DNA of 64,000 bases, from positions 1-64,000 of the forward strand of contig JAZKEF010000014.1 in the NCBI GenBank assembly GCA_040387195.1, written 5' to 3'. Position 1 is the stretch's first letter, and the number at the start of each line of letters is the position of its first letter. This DNA is from UKL13-3 sp040387195. Lineage in GTDB: Bacteria; Bacteroidota; Bacteroidia; UKL13-3. Under the pieces are notes generated by a model, which saw only the letters and a program-made list of their open reading frames with translations, had not been told where the DNA came from and ran no database searches. The translations under genes and the position numbers were made by a program. Positions 52,428 through 61,792 of this stretch are shown in pieces.

Positions 52428-54277
52428 TGTGTTAAACCCTTTTTAACTTCGTTCAGGATGCGGAGGTGATGGTAAAATGTAGACTTCAGGTTGGTGGTGT
52501 GGTATACAGTATTTTGCAATACAATTACACTTGTTTGCGTTTGCGGAAAATAAAAGTTCATTGATGCAAACCCCGGAGTAAATCCTGTTTGTCCCAGCTG
52601 CATCAGATTCCCATCGTCAACTGTAATTCCATATCCATATTTCACTTCTCCAAAAACCGGGTGTTTTCGTATGGCTCCTTCTTTAGGTGATATCATGAGT
52701 GCATACGTTTCCGGTTTGAGCAATTTTCCCTTGTGCAGTTGCTCATTCCATTTTAACAGATCAGTTGCTGTTGAAATAAATCCTCCTGCTGCCGGATCAT
52801 TCTGAAAACTTTTTGTTTCCAACCCTAACCTGCCATCTGCTTGTTCCGTGTACCCTTTTACAAGTTGCTTGTATTTTTTGATATCAGGATGAAAAGTGCT
52901 CTTCATGCCACACTGGTTGAATAATATTGTTGCATTACCGGCAAATGATTGACCCGATACCTGCTCCACTATCTGTGATAGAATGTGATACCCGATGTTG
53001 GCTAACCCATATTCACAACGTGATCCCGGTTCAAATAAAAGCGGCCTATCCAATGCTTCGATGCCATGCATATGGATAAGCAGATGATGTACTGTTACGG
53101 TATCGGCCCAACTCATTTTCAGTTTCGGCAAATACGTTTTGATGGGAACATGCAATTGTAAATGTCCTTTATCATATTCACGTAATACCATTACCGCTGC
53201 TATTTGTTTACTGATTGATCCGATCACAAATTGGTAATCTAACTTCAATGGCAGGTTATTCTCCAAATCAGCATATCCTTTACCTCCTTCATACTTCCGT
53301 CCATCCTTTTGTTGTATCAACAACACTCCATTAAACGCGTGAAGTATGCTATCCTGCACAATAGCATTAATCTTCAATCTCCATGCAGCCTGTTCAACAG
53401 CATCCTTAAATACAGTTTGCGAAATTTTTGCAATCATTGTTTCCACTTCCTCAAACTCAACCTTTGAGTCCTTCACAAAAACTGCAATCGCCACATGTTT
53501 TCCATCAGGTAAGGTTATGATTCCAACATCATTTACAATTTTATTACCGGTACCTGTTTTATGCGCAACAACTGTAGATGCCGGCAACAATCCTTTAATA
53601 CGGTTGTTGCTGTTGGTCGACTCTATCATCAGTTTCACCAAAAAACTTGTGCTTGTTGCAGATAAGTATTTCCCTATATAAAAGTTGCTCAACAGCCGGG
53701 TCATTTCATTTGGATGGCACCAATTGCTTTGAGTAACGGAATCAATATCAGCACCCATTTCTACTTCCGTTGCTTTAATCGAAATACGTTTATACCCCAA
53801 CCCATGAATATACTTTTCAACCTGTTTGGTTCCACCCATTAACCTAAATAAGACATCGCAGGTATTGTTGTCACTTTGTGATACGGTATACTGCAACAGC
53901 TCTTCAACGGATACATCTATATTCCCATCCGGAAACAACCTGGCAAGCGGACTCCAGGTATGTGGTCTCAGGTCTTCTTTGGTTATATGTAGCTTTTGTT
54001 GAAGTGATATTTTTCCTTTATCCACCTCACGCAATACTGCCATTGCCAGGGGAAATTTATATACGCTCTGCATTGGATACCTGTAGGCATTATGAATGGT
54101 AAGGGTGTCCCCGTCTTCAACATGCAAAACCGAAACGCCAACAACTGCCTTAAACGGATCAATTAATTGATGCAATTGTTTGCGCAATGGTAGTATAGTG
54201 GGTTTTGCTTCTTGTGCCTGAGCAAGTTTACCTGCCATAACAATCAGCAACAAGGATATGCATTTAAATGTGTTCAT
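52424..54277 (-). CDS. Fusion of class A beta-lactamase and class C-like serine hydrolase
   Basis: 617 aa; signal peptide to about 22. N-terminal half is a class A enzyme of the PER/VEB/CfxA-like group: S71-V-Y-K74, S135-D-N137, Glu-rich ATEVEMG (E171/E173, position of the deacylating Glu) and K240-T-G242. From about residue 300 a second, class C-like domain begins: S354-I-S-K357, but the Tyr-x-Asn place reads EYGLANIGY (N427 present, the Tyr shifted or replaced by Leu) and the third motif is QTG in place of K/HTG. So half one looks active, half two possibly not. Follows a DinB gene by 1 nt. Confidence 0.88.
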   Translation of the reverse strand: MNTFKCISLLLIVMAGKLAQAQEAKPTILPLRKQLHQLIDPFKAVVGVSVLHVEDGDTLTIHNAYRYPMQSVYKFPLAMAVLREVDKGKISLQQKLHITKEDLRPHTWSPLARLFPDGNIDVSVEELLQYTVSQSDNNTCDVLFRLMGGTKQVEKYIHGLGYKRISIKATEVEMGADIDSVTQSNWCHPNEMTRLLSNFYIGKYLSATSTSFLVKLMIESTNSNNRIKGLLPASTVVAHKTGTGNKIVNDVGIITLPDGKHVAIAVFVKDSKVEFEEVETMIAKISQTVFKDAVEQAAWRLKINAIVQDSILHAFNGVLLIQQKDGRKYEGGKGYADLENNLPLKLDYQFVIGSISKQIAAVMVLREYDKGHLQLHVPIKTYLPKLKMSWADTVTVHHLLIHMHGIEALDRPLLFEPGSRCEYGLANIGYHILSQIVEQVSGQSFAGNATILFNQCGMKSTFHPDIKKYKQLVKGYTEQADGRLGLETKSFQNDPAAGGFISTATDLLKWNEQLHKGKLLKPETYALMISPKEGAIRKHPVFGEVKYGYGITVDDGNLMQLGQTGFTPGFASMNFYFPQTQTSVIVLQNTVYHTTNLKSTFYHHLRILNEVKKGLTQ

Positions 54278-54278
54278 A

Positions 54279-54722
54279 TCAATACTGTACTATTTGCCTT
54301 AAATGATGTTCCATGTGTTCTACATAATCATCGATTAAAAATCCAAGCGTGGCTGGCTGAGGCAATCCTGTACTACCAGTTCTGCTCAACTGTTCTTCCG
54401 GAATGTGTTGAACCACCTCAAGGATATGTTTATTGAACAATGTCCACAATGTGAGCACATGATCCCGATCCAACGTTTCGTAATGGTTCAGTTCATTCCA
54501 TTTATTCTGGTCATACACGATGGTTGGAACATCCTCATATTGGATCCTGATAAACCGTTGGTGATTGTTTGCAGCACTATCAATCAAATGCCCAAGGATT
54601 TGTTTTTTACTCCATTTATCCGGGTGTGGCTTCAATGCAAAATTTTCATCCTTTACCTGGTTGATTCTTTCCGGAATGTTTTGCAACAATTCATGGAGCC
54701 GGTTAATTGATTCTCTTTTCAT
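54279..54722 (-). CDS. DinB family protein
   Basis: 147 aa four-helix DinB_2 protein. Metal-ligand histidines are visible in LGHLIDSAANNH and YVEHMEHHLRQI; helix order is normal. Members include thiol transferases using bacillithiol or mycothiol and proteins of unknown role; Bacteroidota carry many. Ends 1 nt before the beta-lactamase fusion gene, so it belongs to the same transcript. Confidence 0.9.
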   Translation of the reverse strand: MKRESINRLHELLQNIPERINQVKDENFALKPHPDKWSKKQILGHLIDSAANNHQRFIRIQYEDVPTIVYDQNKWNELNHYETLDRDHVLTLWTLFNKHILEVVQHIPEEQLSRTGSTGLPQPATLGFLIDDYVEHMEHHLRQIVQY

Positions 54723-54810
54723 ACTTTCTATTTTACCACTCTGTAACCTGATCTGGTACCTGAAGAATTCCGTTTTCAGATTTCAGGTTTGTACATTATG
54801 TTCTTTTCTC

Positions 54811-55662
54811 TTACTCGCTAAACCTGTATTCCATGCCATAAAATGGTGCAGATAAATAGGCATCAACTGTTGCATTGAATAAAGCAGGATTAAGTCTTGC
54901 CAGTCCATGTTTTTCATTCGGTAAAATGCACAGGTTGGCATTGGGAATATTTCTGTAAATAAAAAATGTGTGTTCTTCTTTAATCACGTCCCTGTCGCAA
55001 CTCATAACGAGTACAGGTATCTTTATGCTTCTTAAATCAGCAGCGGTAATATGCGGTTGAAACTCCATCATTCTGTATCGCTGCTGCTCAATTAACCAGT
55101 TTTTTGAAGCATCCCTGGCTGCCAGCATTTGATCCGCCTTCACTCTTTCTTCATGCATTTCACTCACCGAGTAAGGATATAATGCATTGGTATCGGGTTC
55201 CATGTTTGCGCTGAATGCAACAATCTTTTTGATGCGATCCGGGAAATATATTGCCAACAAAATAGCAATAATACCTCCGTCACTTTTACCTACCACAGAA
55301 ACAGAATCCAGCTTTAACTGATCCATGAATGCTTTCATATCACGCGCTTGCTGCATATACGTTAACGAATCGCGACCCAGTTCTGACTTGCCTCTTCCCC
55401 GGCAATCAATTGCATATACGGTATATTTTTTTGAAAAATATGCTATTTGCGGAGCCCACCCTTTTGTTGCGGTAGAGTTGCCATGGATAAGCAGCAATGG
55501 TTTTCCACTTCCATATACTTCGTAATAATGATTGACACCATTGAGCAAAATGTACTTTCCTGCAATCTTATTATCGCCATATGGGATATTGGATTGCGAG
55601 AAACCGGTTACTGTTATGCCAAGAATAAACAGCAGAAGGATTGATTTCAGATAGTTGTTCAT
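54811..55662 (-). CDS. Exported alpha/beta-fold hydrolase
   Basis: 283 aa with signal peptide (LKSILLLFILGITVTGFSQ). The oxyanion strand LLLIHGNSTATKGW, nucleophile elbow VVGKSDGGI (Ser flanked by Lys and Asp, a less common elbow), acid CDRDV and His in NEKHGLARL fit the alpha/beta hydrolase catalytic triad. Substrate unknown. Start overlaps the stop of the upstream methyltransferase gene by 4 nt. Confidence 0.9.
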   Translation of the reverse strand: MNNYLKSILLLFILGITVTGFSQSNIPYGDNKIAGKYILLNGVNHYYEVYGSGKPLLLIHGNSTATKGWAPQIAYFSKKYTVYAIDCRGRGKSELGRDSLTYMQQARDMKAFMDQLKLDSVSVVGKSDGGIIAILLAIYFPDRIKKIVAFSANMEPDTNALYPYSVSEMHEERVKADQMLAARDASKNWLIEQQRYRMMEFQPHITAADLRSIKIPVLVMSCDRDVIKEEHTFFIYRNIPNANLCILPNEKHGLARLNPALFNATVDAYLSAPFYGMEYRFSE

Positions 55663-56330
55663 ATTGTTCTGTCTTTTAAGGTTAACCCTTTATGAATTGG
55701 GGTGGCAATTATTTGAAAAGCTTCTGCGGGACTTCCATTCATGGTAAATACCTGCGCTGTTGTTTCATGGGCAACCTCAAATTTGGAAAGCAGTGAGGCT
55801 ATCCATTCGCACGTATGGTGCCTGAATATTGAACCATCCGGTAATGTAAACACACCAAAATTATGTTCGTCATTTTCAAGGAAAGAATAAGTACCTACTT
55901 CATTTTGATTTTGTTGCAGATAATAATCACTGATGTATAGTATTCCTTCAGGCTTGAGTATTGAATATGATTTTTCCATAAGCGCTACCTGCGATTTATT
56001 ATCGGGGATGCACGTAAGTACCGCGAATAGTACAATGCAGTCAACCGAATGCGGCATACAGAGTAAATGATCCAGGTCTTTAATGTATGCAATATTCTGT
56101 ACCCCCTCCCTGTTTCCCCTTTCGATTAAGCCTATTGACGTATCGTATCCTGTAACATTTTCAAAACCTGCTTCACTCAGTATTTTTATACCTCTGCCAT
56201 AGCCACAACCATAATCTATGATCGCTGCCTGCTTTGAAATGAATTGTTTCAATAACGGGATGTTGTATGGATGTGTAAATGTTTTTTCATTCGCAACACG
56301 GTTCCAATATGCAGCCGGATCAGTTAACAT
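55659..56330 (-). CDS. Class I SAM-dependent methyltransferase
   Basis: 223 aa. Motif I IIDYGCGYGRGIKIL, then GYDTSIGLIERG and the DCIVLFAVLTCI motif: a typical Rossmann methyltransferase (Methyltransf_11/25 type). No substrate hint inside; no signal, cytoplasmic. Overlaps its upstream neighbour by 7 nt and its downstream neighbour by 4 nt. Confidence 0.9.
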   Translation of the reverse strand: MLTDPAAYWNRVANEKTFTHPYNIPLLKQFISKQAAIIDYGCGYGRGIKILSEAGFENVTGYDTSIGLIERGNREGVQNIAYIKDLDHLLCMPHSVDCIVLFAVLTCIPDNKSQVALMEKSYSILKPEGILYISDYYLQQNQNEVGTYSFLENDEHNFGVFTLPDGSIFRHHTCEWIASLLSKFEVAHETTAQVFTMNGSPAEAFQIIATPIHKGLTLKDRTI

Positions 56331-57160
56331 TTTGTTCCCTCCATATAAAGCATCGGCACTGTTAGTGAAAGTCCTGTATTGGCAACTGCAACCTTATTAA
56401 GCGCTTGCTCAAGTGCCCTAAAGATATCCGGTAATTCCTGTTTCGGAAAAAGTGCCACCCAAGTAGTGAGCCAACCTACCTTTACAAAATGGTGATTCAG
56501 AAAAGCACTCCCATCTGCAAATTTCATTACCATCTGCTCTTCTATGCATTGTGTGATGGTAAAACCATTCTCTGTATATAATGCTGAAACACTTTCTACT
56601 GTTCCACGGTGTTCTTCTTCCTTTTTTAAAACCGGGATCAACTTTTCTTTCCCAATATTTAGAAGAGTTGTATAAAACACTTCATACAATTCTTTCCAAT
56701 GTCCGCTGAGGTTTGTTGTGAGCGCCAATTTTCCATCTGGTTTCAACACCCTCCAACACTCTTTAAAAACCACAGCAGGTTGACTCACGTTATTGACTCC
56801 CAAATTGGAAACGATTATATCTACGGAACCATCCGCAAATGGCAGATTTTCGGCTGATGATTCAATAAGCTCAACATTGGAATAATTATAATTCGAAATT
56901 TTCTGTTTAGCCCTTCTATTGGCATTCGCCCATGGATCCACACCATATAATTTACACGTATTCCCTAATCTCCCCGCAAGTTCCATCAGTGGAAAACCCG
57001 CTCCTGATCCAACATCCACCAGTGTACTATTTGGTTTAAGTGGCACATGTTTCAGCAACAACAATCCGAATGCAGCACTCCATAACGGTGCTTCATCAAA
57101 GGTATTGATGAATTTTTCGTTGTCTTCAAATACATATTCCAGATACGGAAGTTGTTTCAT
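56324..57160 (-). CDS. Class I SAM-dependent methyltransferase
   Basis: 278 aa. Motif I LVDVGSGAGFPLMEL, post-I LYGVDPWANANRRA, motif II DIIVSNLGVNNV, then CWRVLKPDGKLAL: a UbiE/Methyltransf_11-type enzyme. The long C-terminal half is specific and not recognised. Overlaps the next gene (55659) by 7 nt. Confidence 0.9.
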   Translation of the reverse strand: MKQLPYLEYVFEDNEKFINTFDEAPLWSAAFGLLLLKHVPLKPNSTLVDVGSGAGFPLMELAGRLGNTCKLYGVDPWANANRRAKQKISNYNYSNVELIESSAENLPFADGSVDIIVSNLGVNNVSQPAVVFKECWRVLKPDGKLALTTNLSGHWKELYEVFYTTLLNIGKEKLIPVLKKEEEHRGTVESVSALYTENGFTITQCIEEQMVMKFADGSAFLNHHFVKVGWLTTWVALFPKQELPDIFRALEQALNKVAVANTGLSLTVPMLYMEGTKC

Positions 57161-57197
57161 AGCATAGTGCCTTTTGATTGTTCTTTTAATGCGTGTT

Positions 57198-57668
57198 TTA
57201 ATTACAGCCTACAACCGGATTGCATTTCACTTCAAAGTTTACTGAATTGGCGATGTAACAAATTTCATGGGCTTTATGATGCAATGCGATTGCCTTTTCA
57301 ATCATAGAAACCTCAGCAACTTTGCAAACCGGATTAAGGGTTATTTCTTTAAAACTTCCACCTCCACCCTCGAGTTCAATCATCACACCTGTTGCATTAT
57401 CAACGTAGTCGGTGATCACAACCCCTTCCATTGAACAAACATATAAGTATGATAACATGTGACATGAAGATACGGCCGACACCAACAAATCTTCGGGGTT
57501 GAGTTTTGTTTTGTCACCAACAGCCGGATTATCCGTGGTGAGAAACAATTCGGGTTTGCCTGCTATGGTTACGGTATGACTTCTGTCGTACATACGTACA
57601 TTGCTGGTGCCTGTTCCTTTGTTACCTTTCCAGGTGGCGGTAAGTTTGTAGTGGTGTTCGTGTTGCAT
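57198..57668 (-). CDS. OsmC family protein
   Basis: 156 aa. Both redox cysteines of the OsmC/Ohr fold are present: first in SSCHMLSYLYVC, second in AHEICYIANSVNF. OsmC and Ohr enzymes reduce organic hydroperoxides with a Cys pair. The N-terminal KLTATWKGNKGTGTSNV and GKPELFLTTDNPA strands match the family's YhfA/OsmC subgroup. Extra Cys near the end (KCNPVVGCN). 37 nt after the methyltransferase gene in the run. Confidence 0.92.
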   Translation of the reverse strand: MQHEHHYKLTATWKGNKGTGTSNVRMYDRSHTVTIAGKPELFLTTDNPAVGDKTKLNPEDLLVSAVSSCHMLSYLYVCSMEGVVITDYVDNATGVMIELEGGGGSFKEITLNPVCKVAEVSMIEKAIALHHKAHEICYIANSVNFEVKCNPVVGCN

Positions 57669-57702
57669 ATATCTTATTTTTTATTCCGGAGTTTATTCAA
57701 TT

Positions 57703-58176
57703 TTATCCCTGCATTTTTAATACAATTTTTTTGATGAGTACAATTTGTCCAAGGTGATAATGCATATGTTCGATATTACCCTGAATATTGCGGTAGTAGT
57801 TACCATATTTTTCATCGGTAAAATTTTCGAGCAATTGGCTATCCGGAAGTTTCTCAATAAGCTGAGCTGCCTGTTCTGCCTGCATCCATGCCTTATCCAG
57901 CAACTGTTCCCAGTCGTGTTGCGAGCGGATAGGAGGAAGATTAAAGCTATACTCATCTTTCGCATTTAAGGGTTTTCCTTGCAATACTTCCAATAAAGCT
58001 GCTACATAATAGGTGGTGTGATAGGTAAGCACAGCAATGGTATTAAAATCATACACCTTTGTGGAGGCTTGTTCCCAGGTTAACCCTGTTAAGGCATCTT
58101 TCATGCAGGATACAGTCCAGTTACCACCGAAATGAATATCCCTCAGATGTTTTGCGATGTTTTGTGTTAAACTCAT
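57703..58176 (-). CDS. DinB family protein
   Basis: 157 aa DinB-like four-helix bundle; histidines in LTYHTTYYVA and IEHMHYHLGQIV correspond to the metal triad. Only weakly like the DinB protein at 54279, so not a recent copy. 34 nt from OsmC, in the same run. Confidence 0.88.
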   Translation of the reverse strand: MSLTQNIAKHLRDIHFGGNWTVSCMKDALTGLTWEQASTKVYDFNTIAVLTYHTTYYVAALLEVLQGKPLNAKDEYSFNLPPIRSQHDWEQLLDKAWMQAEQAAQLIEKLPDSQLLENFTDEKYGNYYRNIQGNIEHMHYHLGQIVLIKKIVLKMQG

Positions 58177-58219
58177 ATTGTTAGACTTAATTTTTTTGTT
58201 GCTATTCCAGTGCGTTCTC

Positions 58220-58891
58220 CTATACCTGATTGATTACAGCTACTACCATTCCATCATACTCTTTTACTCCAACCGTTTGTAAAATGGTTGCCGATACTTC
58301 CTTGCATTCGGATAACCATGTATTTAACCGTTGCACTCCTCTTACCTTTTCATCTTCACTATCCGTTTCTAAAACTTTACCGTTCCTGATTACATTATCG
58401 GCCACAATAATGGTTCCGGGGCGGCCTAATCTGATAGCCCATTTAAAATATTCAAGATATGGCGGTTTATCGGCATCAATAAATACCATATCAAATGGCC
58501 CCGATCGTTCCTTTTCGAGCTGAGGCAATATATCCATTGCTGCGCCTTGTCTTATTTCAATCATTTCATCCAATCCGGCCTGAGTAACATTGCGCTTGGC
58601 TACTTCAGCATGCAACGGGTCAAACTCTATACTAATCACCTTACCATTCTTTGGCAATGACTGAGCCAGCCATATTGTGCTATAAGCTCCAAGGGTTCCC
58701 AATTCCAGGATCCGTTTGGCATTACAAGCGATGGCCAATACCTGCAGGAATTTCCCCTGATTGGCCGATATGCTTGCATTCGGAATAGCATTGGAATTAA
58801 TCAATGCAGTTGCCCCGGTTAATGATTGGTCCTCATGTGCGAGTAAGCTACTGATGTAAGCATCGACTTCCTTAAACAATGTATCTTCCAT
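58220..58891 (-). CDS. O-methyltransferase (COMT/CCoAOMT type)
   Basis: 223 aa from ATG 58891 (MEDTLFKEVDAYIS), right after the previous gene (1 nt gap); the longer frame from 59023 runs inside that gene. Motif I ILELGTLGAYSTIWLA, then ISIEFDPLHAEVAKRN, DMVFIDADKPPYLEYFKW (metal-binding Asp and the family's FIDADK) and IIVADNVIRNG: a family 3 O-methyltransferase that uses a divalent metal to methylate catechol-like hydroxyls. Confidence 0.93.
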   Translation of the reverse strand: MEDTLFKEVDAYISSLLAHEDQSLTGATALINSNAIPNASISANQGKFLQVLAIACNAKRILELGTLGAYSTIWLAQSLPKNGKVISIEFDPLHAEVAKRNVTQAGLDEMIEIRQGAAMDILPQLEKERSGPFDMVFIDADKPPYLEYFKWAIRLGRPGTIIVADNVIRNGKVLETDSEDEKVRGVQRLNTWLSECKEVSATILQTVGVKEYDGMVVAVINQV

Positions 58892-58892
58892 T

Positions 58893-59696
58893 TTACTTAA
58901 TTTTAGTTGCACCAATTGCATACACCATAGGTACATTATTCTCCAGGTGTTTGATACGGTATTTACCGGGTTCGAATTCAATGGTATGCCTGAAACAATT
59001 ATAGGGTGAGTAATCAAACTCATCGAAGGAATCTATACAGAGACCATTTTTGATAAGGCTGTTCATTACTTCGCTGAGTCCATGATTCCAGCATACATAC
59101 TCCAGTTTTAATGCCGCATTTCTATCGGCATATGTCCCGCTTTCTGTCTCTATAATTTCACCTGTATTAAAATAGTTGTATCCTATTTTGGCAAAATCAT
59201 CATCAAACATCCACACAACCGGATGAAACTCTGCAAATACAAACTTACCCGATGGTTTTAAAAAATGAGCAACTACTGCTGCCCATTTATCCATATCTGG
59301 TAACCAGCCTATTGTTCCATAACTTGTAAAAACAATATCAAATTGCTCATGGAGATGATTGGGCAAATCATAAATATCGGAACATATAAACCGTGCATCG
59401 GCTCCAACACGCACTGCCAGATCTTTTGCACCTTCAATGGCTTTGTCGGATAGGTCGACACCCGTAACCTTTGCACCCAAACGTTGCAACGAAATGGTAT
59501 CCTGTCCGAAGTGGCACTGCAGGTGCAAAATGGTTTTACCTTTTACATCACCCAGTATACCCAGTTCAATACTGTTAAGAGAGGTTGCACCTTGTACAAA
59601 ACCCTCGACATTATAAAAGTCGGACGTGAGGTGTACACCGGTTCGTTGGTTCCAGGCTTCTCTGTTAATTGTTATATAGTCTTTGTCCGTTGCCAT
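58893..59696 (-). CDS. Class I SAM-dependent methyltransferase
   Basis: 267 aa. Motif I is ILHLQCHFGQDTISL (Cys-His in place of Gly-x-Gly, as in the 'LQCHFG' subgroup of Bacteroidota/Firmicutes methyltransferases), then VTGVDLSDKAI and DIVFTSYGTIGWL. Substrate unknown. 9 nt upstream of it lies the EamA gene's end. Confidence 0.9.
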   Translation of the reverse strand: MATDKDYITINREAWNQRTGVHLTSDFYNVEGFVQGATSLNSIELGILGDVKGKTILHLQCHFGQDTISLQRLGAKVTGVDLSDKAIEGAKDLAVRVGADARFICSDIYDLPNHLHEQFDIVFTSYGTIGWLPDMDKWAAVVAHFLKPSGKFVFAEFHPVVWMFDDDFAKIGYNYFNTGEIIETESGTYADRNAALKLEYVCWNHGLSEVMNSLIKNGLCIDSFDEFDYSPYNCFRHTIEFEPGKYRIKHLENNVPMVYAIGATKIK

Positions 59697-59705
59697 TTTT
59701 CTTTA

Positions 59706-60128
59706 TTATTTCCAAATCAAAACCACCATTCCCGTTAATATCAGTACCGAACCTACAGCCAATTTGGGGCTAAGTGGTTCGCCTAAAAATGCCACAGCCA
59801 GCATAACGGTAATTACAATACTGCCTTTATCAATAGCCGATATGACGGATACATTTCCCAAACTCATAGCCTTGTGATAAAATATCGAACATAAGCCTGT
59901 TGTGATTCCCGATATAATCAAAAAGAAGAGTGTACGGCTACTTAATTCAATAGGTACTTTATGTCCCTTTACCATAAACAAGTTCGCCAATACCACAACA
60001 AAAACAATGGCTATTCGGATAACCAATCCCATTTCTGTATTGATGTCGCGCAGGCTCGACTTCACAAAAATGGCTGTTACTCCGGCCAGTAATGTTGCTA
60101 TTAATGAATATACTATCCAAACAGGCAT
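59706..60128 (-). CDS. Small EamA/DMT-family transporter (4-5 TM)
   Basis: 140 aa, about half of a usual EamA protein, with four to five membrane helices (WIVYSLIATLLAGVTAIFV, VIRIAIVFVVVLANLFM, LFFLIISGITTGLCSIFY, IVITVMLAVAFLGEPLS). Such single-repeat proteins work as dimers, like SMR pumps, and export small solutes or drugs. Fits with surrounding modifying enzymes. Confidence 0.88.
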   Translation of the reverse strand: MPVWIVYSLIATLLAGVTAIFVKSSLRDINTEMGLVIRIAIVFVVVLANLFMVKGHKVPIELSSRTLFFLIISGITTGLCSIFYHKAMSLGNVSVISAIDKGSIVITVMLAVAFLGEPLSPKLAVGSVLILTGMVVLIWK

Positions 60129-60139
60129 GCGTTCTATGG

Positions 60140-60751
60140 TTAACTATTGCTGATTTTAAAAAGTTGTTGATTCGCGTTGTGAAGCATTTCTTTGACTTGT
60201 CTGCTTTCCTTTATTGCCGGATATTTGCTTGGAACCGTAGGATGACTCCCTGGTTCTTGTAAACTTAACTGAAACCAGCGGGTGTCATGCCACTTTCCAT
60301 TTTTGTAACCCACGTTCTTAAATATTCCAATCTCCTCAAATCCCATACGTTGATGGATGCCTACGCTCTTTTCATTGGGTAAGGCTACTCCTGCAAACAC
60401 CGTATAGTATCCCTGCGCTTTCAATATCTCAAATAATGTGTTGTACAAAATGCTTCCGATACCTTTGGTGTGAAAATCGGGAGAAATGTATATGGTAGAT
60501 TCGGGCGACCATTGATAGGCATCTCTCAGGCGGTGTTTATGCGCGTAAGCGTAACCTATTACCCTCTCATGCTCCATACACACAAGCCATGGAAATTCTT
60601 CCGTTGTAGTGCGTACCCTCTCCAAAAATTCCGTTTCAGAGGGAGCTGAATACTCAAATGAAACAGCAGTAAGCGTAACATAATAGGCATAGATTGCACA
60701 TGCTTCAGGAATGTCTTTCGCTTCAATACTCCGGATGCTAAAAAGACTCAT
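60140..60751 (-). CDS. GNAT acetyltransferase, phosphinothricin acetyltransferase-like
   Basis: 203 aa. The PAT family signature is strong: IRSIEAKDIPEACAIYAYYV, SFEYSAPSETEFLERV, PWLVCMEHERVIGYAYA, then HTKGIGSILYNTL (acetyl-CoA loop) and FAGVALPNEKSVGIHQRMGF. Known relatives acetylate phosphinothricin or methionine sulfoximine type amino acids. A C-terminal tail of ~30 residues goes beyond the normal domain. Overlaps the upstream GNAT by 14 nt. Confidence 0.9.
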   Translation of the reverse strand: MSLFSIRSIEAKDIPEACAIYAYYVTLTAVSFEYSAPSETEFLERVRTTTEEFPWLVCMEHERVIGYAYAHKHRLRDAYQWSPESTIYISPDFHTKGIGSILYNTLFEILKAQGYYTVFAGVALPNEKSVGIHQRMGFEEIGIFKNVGYKNGKWHDTRWFQLSLQEPGSHPTVPSKYPAIKESRQVKEMLHNANQQLFKISNS

Positions 60752-61301
60752 ATGCTGCTTTGAATATTCGGTAAATATTTACAGGGTCTCCATTGCTCAC
60801 AGTTGTTTTATCCAGGTGCATTCCATTTGCTACTGCCACTTTTGCGGATGCATGGTTATCAATATGAATGGTTGAAATGAGTGAGTCGCGGAAATTATTT
60901 TCGAAAGCAAACTGCTTACACTTCTTGGCGGCTTCAATTGCATAACCTTTGCCTCTATGCGCAGGCATTAAGGAATATCCTATTTCCATCTCTTCAAGAT
61001 CGTCAATAGTTTGGATCAATAAACCACACTGACCCACCAGCTCATTGGTACGTTTATCAATGAGTGCATTCATGCCTCCAAGCCCTTTTTCATAACGGTT
61101 AAATACTCTTGCAAACCACATTTTACAACGCTCTACCGGATCTTCAACGGCAAGTTGTTCCTGAGAAAAAATGTATGTAAGGGAATCGGGATATTTGCAA
61201 AAAATTAACCAATCGTCAAAATCTGCTTCAGTAATTTTCCGAAACAAAATGCGCTCGGTTTCCTGTCCTTCAAGTGAATATTTATATGTTGTATTTGTCA
61301 T
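60738..61301 (-). CDS. GNAT acetyltransferase, RimJ/RimL type
   Basis: 187 aa. N-terminal GQETERILFRKITEADFDDW and the acetyl-CoA loop HRGKGYAIEAAKKCKQFAF, then ISTIHIDNHASAKVAVANGM, match Acetyltransf_3. RimJ/L relatives acetylate N-termini of ribosomal proteins or other small amines. In the middle of the GNAT string. Confidence 0.9.
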   Translation of the reverse strand: MTNTTYKYSLEGQETERILFRKITEADFDDWLIFCKYPDSLTYIFSQEQLAVEDPVERCKMWFARVFNRYEKGLGGMNALIDKRTNELVGQCGLLIQTIDDLEEMEIGYSLMPAHRGKGYAIEAAKKCKQFAFENNFRDSLISTIHIDNHASAKVAVANGMHLDKTTVSNGDPVNIYRIFKAAYESF

Positions 61302-61321
61302 AAGTGGTTACGTTCTATTGT

Positions 61322-61792
61322 TTAATCTACTATTTTAAAGAGCTTTTCCCGGTAGGGTTTAAATGCTTTACGTTTGAAAAAGTTCGCTGCATCTGTGTTG
61401 ATGTGCAAATGATCCAACTCAACTTGTTTGGCTGATAGTTGCCTTGCCATCTTTTCAGCTTCTTCAATCAGCAGTGAACCAACTCCTGTTTGCTGATAAG
61501 CCTTAAGTACAGCAATCTGATCAATATGAAGGATCCGGAAAGCATAATGAAAAGCATTATCCGGAATATCTTTGATTATAATTAACATATACCCAATACA
61601 TACGTTCCCTGATTTTGCGATGAGTACCTTGCTTTGATCATCCGATAACATATTCTCCAAAGCCAGCTTAACTCCTTCCTGTTGAAATGGTTTATAAACA
61701 GCAGGAAACAAACCGGCATGCAGGTTCTGAACCTCTTCAACCAACAAGGTGATATCATCTACATTTTTACTTTCTATGATCTCTATTTTCAT
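61322..61792 (-). CDS. GNAT acetyltransferase
   Basis: 156 aa. Acetyl-CoA loop YQQTGVGSLLIEEAEKMARQL; end VELDHLHINTDAANFFKRKAFKPY: a typical Acetyltransf_1 protein. Its ATG overlaps the TGA of the nitrilase fragment at 61789-61953 (ATGA), implying it depends on translation of that short frame. Confidence 0.9.
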   Translation of the reverse strand: MKIEIIESKNVDDITLLVEEVQNLHAGLFPAVYKPFQQEGVKLALENMLSDDQSKVLIAKSGNVCIGYMLIIIKDIPDNAFHYAFRILHIDQIAVLKAYQQTGVGSLLIEEAEKMARQLSAKQVELDHLHINTDAANFFKRKAFKPYREKLFKIVD

